A stretch of DNA of 64,000 bases from Cinclus cinclus (Eukaryota; Chordata; Aves; Passeriformes; Cinclidae). Every line of letters starts with the position of its first letter. Positions within the stretch are counted from its first letter, which is position 1. The stretch spans positions 54,103,101-54,167,100 of the forward strand of contig NC_085051.1 of the NCBI RefSeq assembly GCF_963662255.1, in the 5' to 3' direction. A program made the translations under genes and the position numbers. Under the pieces are notes generated by a model. The model had not been told where the DNA came from. It worked only from the letters and a program-made list of their open reading frames with translations, and ran no database searches. Positions 61,864-64,000 of the stretch are shown here, in pieces.

Positions 61864-64000
61864 GTACTTCACCTACATAAAAGGATGGTCCCTGCTGCCA
61901 AAGGATTTACTCCCAGGGGTGGGTGCAAACCCTCACGGGCTGGATGTGCCACCCAGGGGGCTGCAGGAGGAGAGGCAAAGCCGCAGAGCCCTCCCTGGAC
62001 CATTCCTTGTGCTCATCCCTTCCATCAGCACTGCACTGCTGAGCCCATTCCCTCTGTCCCGGCGGGTCCTGTGGGGGTACAGGATGGCACTGGGGAGTTC
62101 TGGGGTGCAGCTCTGGGGTTTTGCCCCCCTCGCAGCCCACAGCTGTACGCCCTGGGCAGCTGCCTCTGCTGCATCAGCTGTGTGAGTAAGCCTCCCTCCT
62201 GCCCCAGAAACAGCCACAATCTCCTCTGTGTGCTTCTAGCTCAGAAAAGGCTGATTCATTCTCTGAAGCAGATTAATTACTTCTGCTATTTAGAAAAGGA
62301 AAAAAAAAAAAAGAGATAAATCCTTTAGAATTGGTCGGCTTAACTTTCAACTGCATGCACAATGCAGTGAAGCAAATCTGCTCTGAGCCAGAGCAAAAAA
62401 GTTCACGTGGAATAAGAAACTGGGGGTTACAATATTTACCTGCAATGTCAGCAGTGGGCTCTGCAATTCAGAAAATATTTGTGAATGTGTCTTCTTCTTG
62501 ACTTACGTGACAAACTGTGCAAATATGAGCCTGCCATAAAGGTGAACAAATGTTTTTATTCCCTGATACACTTTATAACTTGTTTCCTTTCTGGTTTGTG
62601 TCATGCCCATGTGGCAGCCAGTTCCCTGAGTAGCTCTGGTCTGATACCTGGCTGAGCTGCTCTCTTTCTCCCTTGGAAGCCTGCTTTCCAGCCTGCCTGG
62701 CTGTGCTCACTTGTTTATGCACTGACAGGCTGTAGTTCCCCATTTCAGAACAAACTGTCCAATATTCATGAGTTATATTTTATTTACCCAGTCATGAGGC
62801 TTCTTTTGTAAGCCTGGGGATAAATTCTGAGTTTTGTTGTTTCCATTACTGGAAATGGACTGAACCTCCACAAACATTACCAAGCCTTAAATAAGGCCTC
62901 TATTTATCTAGAAGGGAAGGGAAAGGACTAACACAAAACTAAATTGATTTACAAGCCTGTAATTCCCAAACCCCTGTTCTGGTAACACTTATAAGAAAGC
63001 AAGCCATATGCATAGAGATTAATCACTTATAGAATTATACCCCAATATTCATTGTATATTAACTTATCAGACAAATATAGTGGTTTTCCTCTTGAAGATT
63101 AATAACAGCCACATGTTCAGCTGGCATAAAGCACTGCAGCTCTTTGTACTGTGCAAACTTGAGGATATGATTGAACAACTGATTTCTCAGCAAAGAACAA
63201 AACATTATCTAAAGTGACAAGGAAAAAATAAAGAAGGTCGAAATGATAATCATAAGATATCGTGCATGTATAGTAAGGTCATCCTGAGCAAGCATGAGAC
63301 CTTTCCCATGATCCCCAGTTGGCTGGGTCCTACTAAAATCTCTTCACATTAATATGAAGATTGAGCTAGAAAGGGAAAGTTAATGTCTAGGAGGACAATT
63401 TTAGGTCCTCTCAGAACTGTAGCATGATGAAAGGTTAAGCCCCTTAATGTTTTAGGATTATTGCGTTACAAAATAGGCTCTTCAAACTTTTTTACCCAGC
63501 AGTAGAGAAAACACTCTGAAGGCATCTTTGGAGTGGATTAATGTTGAAATCATGCTAAGCCAGCCTTCTTCAAGCATTTATTTTAAACGGCTCAAATGCT
63601 TAACTTCTTGAATTAGCAGCTGAGCAGGTTCTCTGATTACCCTTGGTAATGTTCGAATTCACACAAGCCCAGGAAAATACCTGGCAGTATCTGGGGCTGT
63701 TCTCCTTAATGTGTGCAGTAGTGCTTCGCCCATGCCATTAGGAATCCTGGCTATGGTCAGCCTTATCTGAACAAAAACATTCAGGATGTTTGCATTTGGG
63801 CTGTTCACCAGATGAGATACCAGCCCCTGTGATTCAGCAGCAGCTGAATGGAAAAGCTGATCTGGAATCACATTTGCAACCTGTTTGGAGAACAGCTGGA
63901 AAAACATTTCCCCCTTCTGTACTATTCTGGTGTCTTGGTAGCTTTGTTCAGAAGGGTTGTCTGTAAATATGGGTCTGGGTAGCTCCTTGGCTTAGTGATG

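Larger units (their letters stand above)
57250..64000. other. Presumed intron/gene-body sequence, no named gene
   Basis: Apart from the three tentative exons above, this stretch holds unique CpG-poor sequence, a poly(A) at about 62299-62312, and no recognisable transposon. The frames at 61780-62319 overlap the GC-rich segment around the third candidate exon. The stretch is assumed to lie inside the gene started at the CpG island. Confidence 0.35.

Overview
This window looks like vertebrate nuclear DNA, most likely from a bird and plausibly a songbird. The evidence is a sparse set of CR1 LINE 3' ends as the main interspersed repeat, CpG depletion outside one island, dispersed microsatellites, and no bacterial-style gene packing. 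I recognise no complete protein-coding gene, tRNA, rRNA or known ncRNA. Nearly all the open reading frames are chance frames in non-coding DNA.

Layout. 1-24 kb is gene-poor, mostly unique sequence. It holds a sense CR1 tail (about 2.46-2.78 kb), two antisense CR1 pieces (4.85-5.44 kb), a possible LTR-like repeat (12.66-13.46 kb, uncertain), and several AT-rich blocks that resemble conserved non-coding elements. One of these contains a hairpin near 18.4 kb. From 24.35 to 26.68 kb lies the most striking object: a 2.3 kb minisatellite built from a few short words that all begin CACTG. These words are arranged in higher-order repeats of 130 bp and 435 bp, and all three plus-strand frames are open through nearly all of it. 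26.7-47.5 kb is again mostly unique, with one good antisense CR1 (40.7-41.2 kb). 47.5-51.7 kb is a graveyard of old CR1/L3-like LINE pieces, one split by a younger CR1 insertion. At 53.4 kb a TAATATA heptamer satellite folds into a perfect 48 bp palindrome.

55.96-57.24 kb is the only CpG island. It has clustered GC boxes and a good plus-strand splice donor at 56557, so it is probably the TATA-less promoter and first exon of a gene running rightwards. Downstream there are three candidate exons (58251-58381, 60492-60628, 61805-61863). Their splice sites and reading phases fit end to end, and the middle one carries an ATG in a good initiation context. I cannot name this gene, and the model is tentative. 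The picture is an intergenic desert of more than 50 kb leading into the 5' end of one gene.
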